DNA of 64,000 nucleotides from Spongiibacter nanhainus (GCF_016132545.1 NZ_CP066167.1:248001-312000), one strand, 5' to 3'; counted from the first letter of the stretch, positions 46,570 through 56,053 are shown. The notes: generated by a model from the sequence alone, not told the origin. Made by a program: numbers and translations.

Positions 46570-47529
46570 GTGCCATTGAATAAGAACATCGTATCGCCAG
46601 TCGGTCGCTGGGACGGCATCGACGAATTTGTGCATTCAGTCTCTACCGGCAGTTTTACGGCTGCCGCGGAGGAGCTGGGTGTGTCCAAGTCTTATGTCAG
46701 CAAGCAGGTGAGTAAGCTCGAGGACAGATTGAATGCCCGCTTGCTGCAGCGCTCAACCCGGCAGCTCACCCTTACTGATGTGGGGGAGGTGTTTTATCGC
46801 GAGTGCACACTTATCTCGAAGCAGTACGAAGATTTGGAGTCAGTTGTTGCCGACATGCAGAACAGCCCCAAGGGGACCCTAAAGGTGGCGATCAACAGCC
46901 GCTTTGGGGTGCACTATATGGCATCTGCGATAGCGTCTTTTGCGCGCATGCACCCGGATATTTCCATTCAAGTCCACTCCAGTTTTCGCGATGTCGATCT
47001 GATTGCTGAGGGTTACGACATAACCATACGCTACGGGGACCTTGCCGACTCGTCCCTGGTGGCCCGCAAGCTGGGTGGCTACACCATGAGTTTGTACGCT
47101 GCGCCCTCCTACTGGGAGGCGTGCGGTATGCCGGAGACCATGGATGACCTCAAGGACCATAATGGTCTCTCCGCGCCTGAACGCATTTGGTATTTTGATA
47201 CGCCTACGGGCAAGCACCGCTTCCGGGTTGATGGCAGTTGGATCAGCGAAGATGGCCTGGCCCTGATGGCCGCTGCCAAGGAAGGGATAGGCATTGCTCA
47301 GTTGCCCGATTTTTTTGCGGCCAGTGCGGTAGAGTCCGGTGAGTTGGTTAGGTTGCCGCGGCAATGGAATTTTTACTGGCGGGCCTCTTGGGCGGTGTAT
47401 GCAGGCAATCAACACCTCTCTGCGAAAGTCCGCTTTTTTATCGACTTTTTGTGCCAGTCCATGGCGGGCAACACTTGGCTCAAGTATCGGGATGTGTTTT
47501 ACAGCGCCCGTGGTGATGATGGGTCGTGA
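46570..47529 (+). CDS. LysR-family transcriptional regulator, copy B
   Basis: A 319-residue LysR protein starting with GTG 46570. The winged helix (DEFVHSVSTGSFTAAAEELGVSKSYVSKQVSKLEDRL) and effector domain match copy A closely, including VAINSRFGVHYMASAIA and LVARKLGGYTM. It is translationally close to SDR copy B. It may regulate the divergent ADC-like unit, the SDR gene itself and the catabolic operon that starts 416 bp downstream on the same strand. Confidence 0.9.
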   Translation: MPLNKNIVSPVGRWDGIDEFVHSVSTGSFTAAAEELGVSKSYVSKQVSKLEDRLNARLLQRSTRQLTLTDVGEVFYRECTLISKQYEDLESVVADMQNSPKGTLKVAINSRFGVHYMASAIASFARMHPDISIQVHSSFRDVDLIAEGYDITIRYGDLADSSLVARKLGGYTMSLYAAPSYWEACGMPETMDDLKDHNGLSAPERIWYFDTPTGKHRFRVDGSWISEDGLALMAAAKEGIGIAQLPDFFAASAVESGELVRLPRQWNFYWRASWAVYAGNQHLSAKVRFFIDFLCQSMAGNTWLKYRDVFYSARGDDGS

Positions 47530-47945
47530 AATTTCCCGGTCGCTGTGTTTCTAGCCCTGCTCGCGTCAGCGAGCGCTCAAGCTAGGTAGTCTTAAAGGCG
47601 AATTGATGGGTCTTTGGTGGCTGCCCTGTGGGTGTTGTTGCTCCCAACCTGGTGGTTGCACGATACGGTTGGCAATTTTCTCGCTTCCCCTTTATTGAGT
47701 CATATAAAATTAATATCGCTGTGTGCATTTTTGTCCTGAATGAAATTTAATATTCCAGATATGCTGCGTTAATATTTTATAAGTGATTGATATAAATACA
47801 TTTATATTTATTGTTGCCAGTATTTTTCAGGTTTGACGGGATTGTTATTTAATCAGAGACAATGTGATTACATCTAGGCTCTTCCCTGCTTATTGAGTGA
47901 GGTATATATTTTTTCCCTCAGTAGCAACGACAGAGAATAAATGCT
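47530..47945. other. AT-rich promoter region of the catabolic operon
   Basis: 416 bp, markedly richer in A and T than its neighbours, between LysR copy B and the amidohydrolase gene. It contains a perfect palindrome at 47790-47807 and the sequence TTGACG near 47833, a possible -35 box without a clear -10 partner. No coding frame is supported. Confidence 0.5.
47790..47807. promoter_or_regulatory. AT-rich palindrome, possible operator
   Basis: ATATAAAT-AC-ATTTATAT, a perfect 8-2-8 palindrome about 138 bp upstream of the first gene of the ring-cleavage operon. Its position fits a regulator binding site. Confidence 0.5.
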
Positions 47946-49121
47946 ATGGATCGTTTTCTCATTGTATCTACAGATGGTCATGCAGGGCTGCCAATGGAGC
48001 GGTATCGGGACTATCTGGATTCCAAATACCATGCCGCCTTTGATGAGGCGCTGCCGATTCAGCGGGAGATGACACGGCAGGCGGAAGAGTTCTTACTGCT
48101 TTCCGATTTTAACGACAAGTGGCGCGAGGACGCGGGTGATGGTCTGGCTGGCGCTTGGGATGGCTCCGTGCGCAATCGGGTGATCGACGCCGATGGGGTC
48201 GCTGCCGAAGTGCTCTTCCCCGATGGCATCACCGAAATGAATGCGCCGCCTTTCGGCGCCGGTTTGGCATTGAAGCCCTGGGGTATCGACCCCGAACTGC
48301 AGTGGGCCGGTGCTCGCGCTCACAACCGGTGGATTGCCGAGTTCTGTAAAGAGGATCCTGTGCGCCGGATTGGTCTGGCAATTGTGCTGATGCTCTACGA
48401 TGTGGATGAGGCGCTGCGTGAAGTGAAATGGGCTCACGAGAACGGCCTCAAAGGCATTTTGATTCCGCCTTTGATGGGTGACAAAGACGCCTACAACCAT
48501 CCCAAGTACTACCCGATCTGGGAATACTGCGCGGAGAATGGTCTGGTTGTACATACTCACTCGGGTCCCTCGCCTGACTACGACTACACCCTGCCTGGTG
48601 CCATTGGGGTGTTTGTGACCGAGTTTGCTTGGTGGGCTGCTCGGCCGCTGTGGTTTCTGATCTTTGGTGGTGTGTTCGAGAAGTTTCCTAAGCTGAAGTT
48701 TGCCCTGACCGAAGTCAGCGAGTTCTGGATTCCCCATATGCTGGAGCTGATGGACGTGCGTGCCTCGGTTAAGCACACCTCCGGGAAGTTGGGTGACTTC
48801 CGTAGCCATTTGACCATGAAGCCCAGCGAGTACTTCCGTCGCAATGTATGGGTGGGAGCATCGGCGCTGTTCGATGAAGGTTCCACTGCCGTGCGCCACG
48901 AAATCGGTATCGAAAACGTGATGTGGGGGACCGACTACCCGCATCCCGAGGGCAGTTGGCCGCATACCAAAGAGAAGATGGAAGCCTATTTGAAGGGTGT
49001 GCCAGAGAATGAACTGGAGCTCATGCTCTCGGGTAACGCGGTGAATTGTTACGACCTCGACGTCGATAAGCTCAACGTCATCGCTGAGCGTATTGGCCCA
49101 GTCAGATCGGCGTTCGCATAA
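47946..49121 (+). CDS. amidohydrolase_2-family protein (metal-dependent hydrolase or decarboxylase)
   Basis: A 391-residue TIM-barrel protein of the ACMSD/LigW/LigY group. The N-terminal DGH near residue 10 supplies metal ligands, VVHTHSG the next His, and WGTDYPHPEGSWP the aspartate near the C-terminus. Relatives hydrolyse C-C bonds or decarboxylate aromatic acids. It is the first gene of the operon with a Rieske oxygenase and extradiol genes, so a role in processing an aromatic acid or a ring-cleavage product is likely; which one is open. Confidence 0.85.
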   Translation: MDRFLIVSTDGHAGLPMERYRDYLDSKYHAAFDEALPIQREMTRQAEEFLLLSDFNDKWREDAGDGLAGAWDGSVRNRVIDADGVAAEVLFPDGITEMNAPPFGAGLALKPWGIDPELQWAGARAHNRWIAEFCKEDPVRRIGLAIVLMLYDVDEALREVKWAHENGLKGILIPPLMGDKDAYNHPKYYPIWEYCAENGLVVHTHSGPSPDYDYTLPGAIGVFVTEFAWWAARPLWFLIFGGVFEKFPKLKFALTEVSEFWIPHMLELMDVRASVKHTSGKLGDFRSHLTMKPSEYFRRNVWVGASALFDEGSTAVRHEIGIENVMWGTDYPHPEGSWPHTKEKMEAYLKGVPENELELMLSGNAVNCYDLDVDKLNVIAERIGPVRSAFA

Positions 49122-49150
49122 CTCGGCTTACATGAAAAGAGGGGGGATGA

Positions 49151-50125
49151 ATGGTGGCGGAACGTTTTCCTATGCCGATGCCTTTCGGCTGGTTCTGTAT
49201 CGGATTCAGCGATGAGCTTGAAAATAACGAAGTGAAAAACCTGCACTACTTCGAGAGGGAGATGGTGCTGTTTAGGACGGCGTCGGGGAAGGTGGGGTTG
49301 ACCAGCCCGGTTTGTCCCCACCTGGGGGCCCATCTGGGCCACGGTGGCACCGTACAGGGAGAGTCATTGCGCTGCCCCTTTCACCACTGGCAGTACGATA
49401 AAGAAGGGATTATCACAGCTATTCCCTATGCCAAGCGTATTCCCCCCAAGTGGGAGGGAAAGCCCTGTCTGAAAACCTACCCGGTGTGTGAAAAGAACAA
49501 TGTGATCTGGGCATGGTATCACCCAGAGGAAAAGGCGCCTGATTACGATGTGCTCGATCTGCCAGAGTCCCGGGATCCGGAGTGGGAGCACAGTCGCCGA
49601 TACCAGTGGACCTTTGCCTCCTGTCCCCAGGAAATTGCTGAAAATGGAGTCGATGTCGCCCACTTTCAGTTTGTTCACAACATGGAAGCAGTGCCCCTGG
49701 GTAAGACCGAGTACGAAGGCCATATTCGTCGCAGTCATGTGTCGGGGCCCAAAACGGTCCCCAATGAAAAGGGCGAGATGGAGGAAGTCGAGGTCAGCGT
49801 CAGTGTTGTGCAAAACGGCGCTGGACAAAAATGGACCCGATTCAGTGGCCTGGGTGACTACCTAGTGCAGGTGCTTGTTACCCCTATTACCCGAGAGCAA
49901 GTGGATGTTCGATTTGCTTACAGCCATCCCAAGTATGAGAAGGGCAGCTATCTGGATGCCGTCATGGAGTTTGCTATTGCATCCACCAATGGTCAGCAAG
50001 GGGTGGAGGGAGATATCCCAATTTGGGATAAGAAATTCCATCTGGAAAACCCTGTCCTGTGTGATGGCGACGGGCCGATTATGCAGTTCAGAAAGTACTT
50101 CTCCCAATTCTACAACTTCGCTTAG
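49151..50125 (+). CDS. Rieske non-heme iron oxygenase (KshA-like)
   Basis: A 324-residue oxygenase with the Rieske [2Fe-2S] ligands C55, H57, C75, H78 (CPHLG and CPFHHW) and the mononuclear iron motif ENGVDVAHFQFVH, with His171 and His176. The single-component-type length and motifs resemble 3-ketosteroid 9-alpha-hydroxylase (KshA), Neverland-type and O-demethylating oxygenases. A reductase partner is needed and none is encoded nearby. A GGGGGGA run precedes ATG 49151. Substrate: polycyclic ketone or aryl ether, not decided. Confidence 0.88.
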   Translation: MVAERFPMPMPFGWFCIGFSDELENNEVKNLHYFEREMVLFRTASGKVGLTSPVCPHLGAHLGHGGTVQGESLRCPFHHWQYDKEGIITAIPYAKRIPPKWEGKPCLKTYPVCEKNNVIWAWYHPEEKAPDYDVLDLPESRDPEWEHSRRYQWTFASCPQEIAENGVDVAHFQFVHNMEAVPLGKTEYEGHIRRSHVSGPKTVPNEKGEMEEVEVSVSVVQNGAGQKWTRFSGLGDYLVQVLVTPITREQVDVRFAYSHPKYEKGSYLDAVMEFAIASTNGQQGVEGDIPIWDKKFHLENPVLCDGDGPIMQFRKYFSQFYNFA

Positions 50126-50171
50126 ACGCTGATTGGCCACATTAACCAACGATAACAAGGTGGAATGATAA

Positions 50172-51371
50172 ATGAATAATCACCAGGAAATTGATCTACG
50201 GGGCCTGAATTCAGCGCGCGCCCAGGAACTTATAGAAAGAGCGAAAGCCCTAGGCCCGGTTTTGAAAGAGCGGTCGGCCGATGCGGCAGCGCAAAGCAAG
50301 ATACCCGAGGAAACCATTGCTGATTTTCAGGACGCGGGATTTTTTAAGATTCTGCAGTCGGAAAAATACGGTGGCTACGAGATGGATCCACAGGTTTACT
50401 ACCGTGTTGTTCTGGAGGTGGCGAAGTCATGTATGTCCTCAGCTTGGGTGTTGAGTGTTATTGGCGTACATAACTGGCAGCTTAACCTTATGGATGCCGA
50501 GGCCGCCGAGGAAGTATGGAAGAATGATCCGACAGTGCTGATTTCTTCATCCTATGCGCCGGTCGGCTTGGTGGAGGCTGTCGAGGGTGGCTACAAGTTG
50601 AGCGGTCGCTGGAGTTTCTCCAGTGGTTGTGAACACTGCAAGTGGGTCTTTCTTGGTGGCGTCGTGCCGGTGGAAGGAGAGCCCTGGGATATTAAGAACT
50701 ACCGCACTTTCCTAGTACCGATAGAAGATTACACGATCGAGAAAAACTGGGATGTTGTTGGGCTAAAGGCTACTGGAAGTCACGACATTGAGCTTACCGA
50801 TGTGTTTGTACCGGACTACAGAACTCATCGCATGTTGGAAGATGCGCTAACTGACAAGCACAAAGATAAGCGTCCCCTTTACCAGCTGCCCTTTATGCAG
50901 GTGTTTTCCCGGGCGGTGTGTACAGCGACGCTGGGTACTTTGGAGTCGGCGTTGGAGGACTATATCCAAGTGGCGCAATTCCGCATTGCCGGCGGCAAGC
51001 TAATGCGAGACCACGACGACTCTAAGCGCATAGCGGCACAGGTCAAGGCTGCCGTGGAATCTATGAAACTAATCATGATGGATAGCTTTGACGCCATGAT
51101 GCGCAGCGCAGAAACCGGTGTTGAGCTGGGCATGGTTGAGCGGGCACGCTTCCGCTACGAGAGCTCCCTGGTTGCCGATCGGTGTATTGCCCTATCTTCC
51201 AAAATGCTTAAGGCAGCAGGTTCGGGCGCCATTCGAAACGGCAGCCCTTTGCTGAAAAAGCATTTGGATATGCTGGCAAGCCAGGCCCACATTGCCAATA
51301 TTTCCGAGTCCTTTGAGATCAATCTGGGCGGAGTCCTGTTTGGTCACGAGCCCACGGAGCTGGGGCTGTAG
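50172..51371 (+). CDS. acyl-CoA dehydrogenase-fold flavin monooxygenase (HsaA-like)
   Basis: A 399-residue protein of the group D flavin monooxygenases. GFFKILQSEKYGGYEMDP and SSGCEHCKWVFLGGV are typical of HsaA-like enzymes, which hydroxylate a phenol to a catechol using FMNH2 from a separate reductase (HsaB-like). The protein is longer than and distinct from acyl-CoA dehydrogenases. It lies between the Rieske and meta-cleavage hydrolase genes and probably produces the catechol cut by the extradiol enzyme. Reductase not seen here. Confidence 0.83.
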   Translation: MNNHQEIDLRGLNSARAQELIERAKALGPVLKERSADAAAQSKIPEETIADFQDAGFFKILQSEKYGGYEMDPQVYYRVVLEVAKSCMSSAWVLSVIGVHNWQLNLMDAEAAEEVWKNDPTVLISSSYAPVGLVEAVEGGYKLSGRWSFSSGCEHCKWVFLGGVVPVEGEPWDIKNYRTFLVPIEDYTIEKNWDVVGLKATGSHDIELTDVFVPDYRTHRMLEDALTDKHKDKRPLYQLPFMQVFSRAVCTATLGTLESALEDYIQVAQFRIAGGKLMRDHDDSKRIAAQVKAAVESMKLIMMDSFDAMMRSAETGVELGMVERARFRYESSLVADRCIALSSKMLKAAGSGAIRNGSPLLKKHLDMLASQAHIANISESFEINLGGVLFGHEPTELGL

Positions 51372-51450
51372 GCTTCCGACTTGTTGCGTCGCCGGGCTTT
51401 TGGCTGACGCGCTGCAGGCTAATAACGAATAACAGATTGAGGTAAGTTCC

Positions 51451-52296
51451 ATGACGATGAACGGCGCGCTGCCAGACGAAAACTATGCACATTGCCCTAA
51501 CGGCTATCGGATTCACTACATCGACAAGGGTGATGGCCCTGTGGTGGTGTTTCTTCACGGCTCCGGTCCTGGGGCAAGCGGTTACAGTAACTTTAAGGAC
51601 AACTATCCGGTATTTGTCGAGAATGGCTATCGCTGTATTGTGCCGGATCTAATTGGCTTTGGTTTTTCCGATAAGCCTGACGATGTTCAGCATCCGCTGT
51701 CTTTCTTCGTTGAATGCGTTAAGCAAACTCTGGACCTTGCAGGGGTCGAGGAGTGTGTGGTTGTTGGCAATTCACTGGGTGGCGCGGTGGCCATTGGCCT
51801 GGCGCTGGAGCACCCCGATTTAGTCAAAAAGCTGATTGTGATGGCCCCGGGTGGTATGAGCCAAACTGAAGAATACTTCGCCATGCCCGGCATGCAGAAG
51901 ATGTTTGAAGTCTACGGCTCTGGCGAGACCATAACACCGGCAATGATGAAAGAGTTTTTCTCCGCAGCGCTGGTGCACGATCCGAAGAGTGTGACTGACG
52001 AGCTGATAGCCGAGCGCGCGCAAATCATGGAGATCATGAATGGCCACGTGATGATCACCATGCAAATCCCGTATCTGGTGGAGCGCCTCCCCGAATTGCA
52101 GTGTCCGGTTCTGGGTTTTTGGGGCACTGATGACCGCATGATGCCGGACAGTGGGATTCTCGGGTTCGCCAAAAATTGCGCCAATCTAAAGCTGTTGTTG
52201 ATTTCTGAATGTGGCCACTGGGTGATGGTGGAGCACCGAGAGTTGTTCAACAAGGAATGTCTGGAATTTATCGCCGATGACAAGGGGGCGAAGTAA
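51451..52296 (+). CDS. alpha/beta hydrolase, meta-cleavage product hydrolase type (HsaD/BphD-like)
   Basis: A 281-residue serine hydrolase that would cleave the C-C bond of a meta ring-fission product. The triad is Ser108 in GNSLGG, Asp228 in WGTDDRMMP and His256 in CGHWVMVEH; the oxyanion region is HGSGPGASGYSNF, as in BphD and HsaD. The gene overlaps the extradiol dioxygenase gene by one base (TAATG), so the two are translationally coupled, as expected for successive steps. Confidence 0.9.
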   Translation: MTMNGALPDENYAHCPNGYRIHYIDKGDGPVVVFLHGSGPGASGYSNFKDNYPVFVENGYRCIVPDLIGFGFSDKPDDVQHPLSFFVECVKQTLDLAGVEECVVVGNSLGGAVAIGLALEHPDLVKKLIVMAPGGMSQTEEYFAMPGMQKMFEVYGSGETITPAMMKEFFSAALVHDPKSVTDELIAERAQIMEIMNGHVMITMQIPYLVERLPELQCPVLGFWGTDDRMMPDSGILGFAKNCANLKLLLISECGHWVMVEHRELFNKECLEFIADDKGAK

Positions 52297-53195
52297 TGAC
52301 TATTCGCAGTATAGGTTACGCTTTTATCGAGTCTACCGACCCGCAAAAGTGGCTGAGTTACGGTACTGAAGTCCTGGGCATGATGAATTCATCCTGGCGT
52401 GAGCATGACGAAAACATCTACTTGAGAATTGACGAGCGGCCGTTCCGGTTTGTGATTACCCCGGGCGAGCGGGATCGGCTGCAATTGATCGGCTTTGAGG
52501 CCTATGACGCCGATGACTTCAATAAGACTGTAGACGCGCTGGGCTCCCAGGGGGTCGAATTTGTTAAAGGCAGCGCCGAGGAGCGGCGCTTGCGCGGCGT
52601 GCGCGACTTGGTACGGTTTGATGATCCTGCCGGCAATACCGTAGAGCTGTATTATGGTGCAGAGCTGGATTACAGCAAGTTCGTCTCTCCTACCGGCGTA
52701 TCGGCCTTTGTCACCGGATTGAACGGCAGTCACGGTTTTGGTCATGCTGTTCTTCCCGCCCCGAACCTTGAAGAGACCCATCAGTTTTATCGGGATGTGC
52801 TAGGTCTTGGCGATACTGACTATATGAACTTTAAGTTCGGAGACGATCCCGAAGATCCCGGCCTGGGTTTGTATTTTATGCATGTAGAAAACCCGCGGCA
52901 TCATTCGCTGGCGCTGTTTGGTGGAGAAAGCCCCTTGGGATGTATTCATCTCATGCTGGAAGTGAGTACCGTGGACGAGGTGGGGGAGTGCCTTGGTCGT
53001 GTGGTCGATAGAGAAATTCCCATTACTTCCACACTTGGTCGCCATACCAATGACCGTATGTTGTCTTTCTACATGATGACGCCTGCGGGTTTCCCGCTGG
53101 AGTATGGCTGCGACGGTATGCAGATGGACTGGGAAAACTATACACCGACTACGACTACGACCCCGAGTCTCTGGGGGCATAAATTCTCTCTCTAG
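52296..53195 (+). CDS. type I extradiol dioxygenase (HsaC/BphC-like)
   Basis: A 299-residue two-domain VOC protein that would open a catechol ring next to the hydroxyls. The iron ligands are His150, His203 (in PRHHSLAL) and Glu269 (in GFPLEYGC). The catalytic LGRHTNDRMLSFY signature with His250 and Tyr259 is complete, so the enzyme should be active. HsaC acts on the steroid-derived 3,4-DHSA; BphC on biphenyl catechols. The position in the operon between hydrolase and SDR supports a complete meta-cleavage module. Confidence 0.92.
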   Translation: MTIRSIGYAFIESTDPQKWLSYGTEVLGMMNSSWREHDENIYLRIDERPFRFVITPGERDRLQLIGFEAYDADDFNKTVDALGSQGVEFVKGSAEERRLRGVRDLVRFDDPAGNTVELYYGAELDYSKFVSPTGVSAFVTGLNGSHGFGHAVLPAPNLEETHQFYRDVLGLGDTDYMNFKFGDDPEDPGLGLYFMHVENPRHHSLALFGGESPLGCIHLMLEVSTVDEVGECLGRVVDREIPITSTLGRHTNDRMLSFYMMTPAGFPLEYGCDGMQMDWENYTPTTTTTPSLWGHKFSL

Positions 53196-53264
53196 CTTGG
53201 TAGAAATGCTACTTGGCGAAGCTAAGATCAGCGGTACGCAACAATAATAGTAAGGATTTGGTGA

Positions 53265-54137
53265 ATGAGTATGGGTAAGCTTTCAGGAAAAACCGCGGTA
53301 GTGACCGGTGGCGCCAGCGGCGTGGGCTTTGCAATTTGTCAGCGTTTTGGTCGCGAAGGTATGAATATCGTCGTGGCTGATATTGAGCAGGCCGCGCTGG
53401 ACCGGGCGGTTGGCCAGCTCGAGAGTGAAGGTGTTCGCGCCAAGGGTGTGGTGACGGATGTGACTGATGAGCAATCGGTTCGGAATTTGTGTGAGCAGGC
53501 GTACGATACCTTTTCCCAGGTAGACATGCTTTTCAACAATGCCGGGGTTGGTGTCAAGGAGGCTGATCGTAAGATATGGGAGCTCACTGCCAATGATTGG
53601 AGCTGGGGTTACTCGGTCAATGTGATGGGCATTGCCAATGGCGTGCGCGCTTTTGTGCCCAAAATGCTGGAGGTGGGTAAACCCTGCCATATCATCAATA
53701 CTACGTCCTTTAATGGTGCATGTATTTCTTTTCCTACAACGCCAATTTATGCGTCATCTAAGGCAGCGGTTACATCTCTAACAGAAGTGCTTTATGCGCA
53801 GTTGGCCAAAGTTGCCCCAGATATCAAGGTGCACTTGTTGTTTCCTGGGCCACATATGGTCAACACCCAGATTCTAGCTTCACAGCGCAATCGTCAGGAG
53901 AAATTCAAAGACGACAACAAAGTCGAGGATTACCTGACCATGGAAGATTTGAAAAAATCGGCGTTGGGTGCCAATGCAGAATTTAAACTAACCGAGCCTG
54001 AAGAGGTTGCCGAGAGTTGCTACGAGGGTGTGATGGCTGGTCAATTCTGGATTCGGCCGTATTTGGAAGAGCATCAGGCAATGATAAGCGGCCGGACGGA
54101 AAGTGTGTTAAAGAATGAAAATCCGGCTGTTATGTAA
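53265..54137 (+). CDS. short-chain dehydrogenase/reductase
   Basis: A 290-residue SDR with VVTGGASGVGFAICQRFGREG, NNAGVGVKEADRK and the active site NTTSFNGA...YASSKAAVTSL. The C-terminal region has FKLTEPEEVAESCYEGVMAGQFWI, distinct from copies A and B. It is the last gene of the ring-cleavage operon, followed by a weak hairpin. It could oxidise a hydroxyl of the substrate before ring attack. Confidence 0.9.
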   Translation: MSMGKLSGKTAVVTGGASGVGFAICQRFGREGMNIVVADIEQAALDRAVGQLESEGVRAKGVVTDVTDEQSVRNLCEQAYDTFSQVDMLFNNAGVGVKEADRKIWELTANDWSWGYSVNVMGIANGVRAFVPKMLEVGKPCHIINTTSFNGACISFPTTPIYASSKAAVTSLTEVLYAQLAKVAPDIKVHLLFPGPHMVNTQILASQRNRQEKFKDDNKVEDYLTMEDLKKSALGANAEFKLTEPEEVAESCYEGVMAGQFWIRPYLEEHQAMISGRTESVLKNENPAVM

Positions 54138-54142
54138 CTGAA

Positions 54143-54190
54143 AAAGAACACAGTACGACCGCTCGCAGAAACGCAACTGCTGTATTCTTT
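54143..54190 (+). terminator. possible weak terminator of the ring-cleavage operon
   Basis: AAAGAACACAG (54143-54153) pairs with CTGTATTCTTT (54180-54190) with one mismatch and a 26-base loop; only a short T run follows. Weak evidence. Confidence 0.3.
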
Positions 54191-54259
54191 CCAGAATGTG
54201 GATTTGAGTAAGATAACGATAAAAGCAGTGTCTATGTCGCCGCAAAATGGGTCAATGAT

Positions 54260-56053
54260 ATGAAAGTGGGGAGGGATCGTCATATCCTCAGTGCTCCGGC
54301 TTCGTTCAGCGGCTGGCGGTATATGTTGGGTATGATATTGATGGCCGCTGCTTTCTTTACTCACGCGTCCCAGAATCCTCCTAACGTTCTGGTGATTGTT
54401 GCGGATGACATGGGTTGGTCGGATATCAGTGCCTTTGGTAGCGAGATACGCACACCGACCTTGGACGCCCTCGCTAGCGAGGGCGTAACCATGACCAATT
54501 TTCATGTCTCACCAACCTGCTCCCCAACCCGGGCGATGTTAATGAGCGGTGTTGATAGTCACCTTGCCGGGCTGGGTACCATGGCCGGTGTGCAAGCGCC
54601 AAACCAGTTAAACTCGGAGAATTACGCGGGGCAGCTCAGCGACGATGTTGTTACCTTGGCTGAGGGGCTTAAGGCAGCTGGCTACACGACGCTGATGAGC
54701 GGCAAGTGGCACCTGGCCAAAGAAGCGAACCAGTATCCCAATGTCCGCGGTTTCGATCAGTCGTACTTTTTGTTGGAAGGTGGCGCCAGCCATTACAGTG
54801 ATGGCGCTGCGCTCTATCCCGGTGCCGGACCGAATTATATGGAAAATGGTCAGCCGGCGACCCTGCCGGAGGACTTCTATTCCTCAAAGTACTATACCGA
54901 CAAAATAATTGAGTATATTCGCCAAGTGGACGGCGAGAGGCCGTTCTTCGCTTATCTTGCCTACACTGCTCCCCATGACCCATTACATGTGCCGGAGCCC
55001 TGGCGTGCCAAGTACAGCGGTGTCTACTCGGCCGGTCCGGATTCCATTCGGCGTCAGCGCTTGGCAGAGTTGACCAACCGCGGGTTGATTCCCGACGGCA
55101 TTGAAACTTGGGGTGCACCAAAATTTCCAAAGTTTATACCGGCCCATATTCCGTCTTGGGACAGCCTGACTGATCAGGAGCGAGAGGACGCCGCACGGCC
55201 AATGGAAATCTACGCCGGGATGATCGAATTCATGGACGATCAGATCTCGCGACTCATTGATTTTCTTCGGGAGTCGGGGGAGCTTGAAAATACCTATATC
55301 GTGTTTCTTTCCGACAATGGCCCCAACGCGGCAACACCTTTGTCCTACCCGAATATGAGTAGGGATTACTACCGAAGTAGGTTTATTGAGCCGGGTGCAC
55401 AAGAAGGTGAGCCTGGAAGTCATCCCTACTTGGGGCGAGAGTGGGCTTGGGCATCGGCAACGCCATTCAAGCTATATAAGGGTGCGATCTCAGAGGGCGG
55501 AGTAAGGTCGCCACTGATTGTTGTCGGTCCGAAGGTAGCCAAGGGTCGGCGTTCAGCGCAGCTCGCTCATGTCACGGATTTGCCCGCCACTGTTTACGAA
55601 CTAGCTGGTATCGACCCACAGGGCAGTGAAGTGTTTAGGGGCAAGCATAAACCTTCTGGTGTGTCTCTCATTGAAAACTGGACCGACCCAACGGCAGCAC
55701 ACTCTCGCCAGTTTGCCATCGAGCTTTTTGGGCATCAGGCTGCCATTGCTGGAGATTGGAAGATAACCCGCCTTATGCCACCTGTGGGTAGCGGGAAATG
55801 GGAGCTGTACAACTTGCAGTTAGACCCCGGGGAGATGAACAATCTTGCTGAAGCGCAGCCCGAAAAGTTGGATGAGATGATTGTGCAGTATCAGGATTAC
55901 GAAGAACAGGTGGGTGTTATTCCCCCGAGACCGCCAATAAGCGTCTCTTTGGGAGATCTGTTTACCGGGGAGTGTAGCCCGGTGTGTAAAGCTACTGTGT
56001 CGATAATTGATTTTATTATGGCGATTTGGGTAAAGGCGTCGACCGACTCGTAA
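54260..56053 (+). CDS. sulfatase (arylsulfatase type)
   Basis: A 597-residue type I sulfatase. The active-site motif CSPTRAMLMSG places the formylglycine-forming Cys at residue 87; VADDMGW supplies two calcium ligands, and SGKWHLAK and SDNGPNAATP are further family motifs. A hydrophobic segment at residues 19-36 ending THASQNPPN looks like a signal peptide, so it should act in the periplasm. It would desulfate aryl or steroid sulfates. A formylglycine-generating enzyme is needed from elsewhere. Confidence 0.9.
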   Translation: MKVGRDRHILSAPASFSGWRYMLGMILMAAAFFTHASQNPPNVLVIVADDMGWSDISAFGSEIRTPTLDALASEGVTMTNFHVSPTCSPTRAMLMSGVDSHLAGLGTMAGVQAPNQLNSENYAGQLSDDVVTLAEGLKAAGYTTLMSGKWHLAKEANQYPNVRGFDQSYFLLEGGASHYSDGAALYPGAGPNYMENGQPATLPEDFYSSKYYTDKIIEYIRQVDGERPFFAYLAYTAPHDPLHVPEPWRAKYSGVYSAGPDSIRRQRLAELTNRGLIPDGIETWGAPKFPKFIPAHIPSWDSLTDQEREDAARPMEIYAGMIEFMDDQISRLIDFLRESGELENTYIVFLSDNGPNAATPLSYPNMSRDYYRSRFIEPGAQEGEPGSHPYLGREWAWASATPFKLYKGAISEGGVRSPLIVVGPKVAKGRRSAQLAHVTDLPATVYELAGIDPQGSEVFRGKHKPSGVSLIENWTDPTAAHSRQFAIELFGHQAAIAGDWKITRLMPPVGSGKWELYNLQLDPGEMNNLAEAQPEKLDEMIVQYQDYEEQVGVIPPRPPISVSLGDLFTGECSPVCKATVSIIDFIMAIWVKASTDS

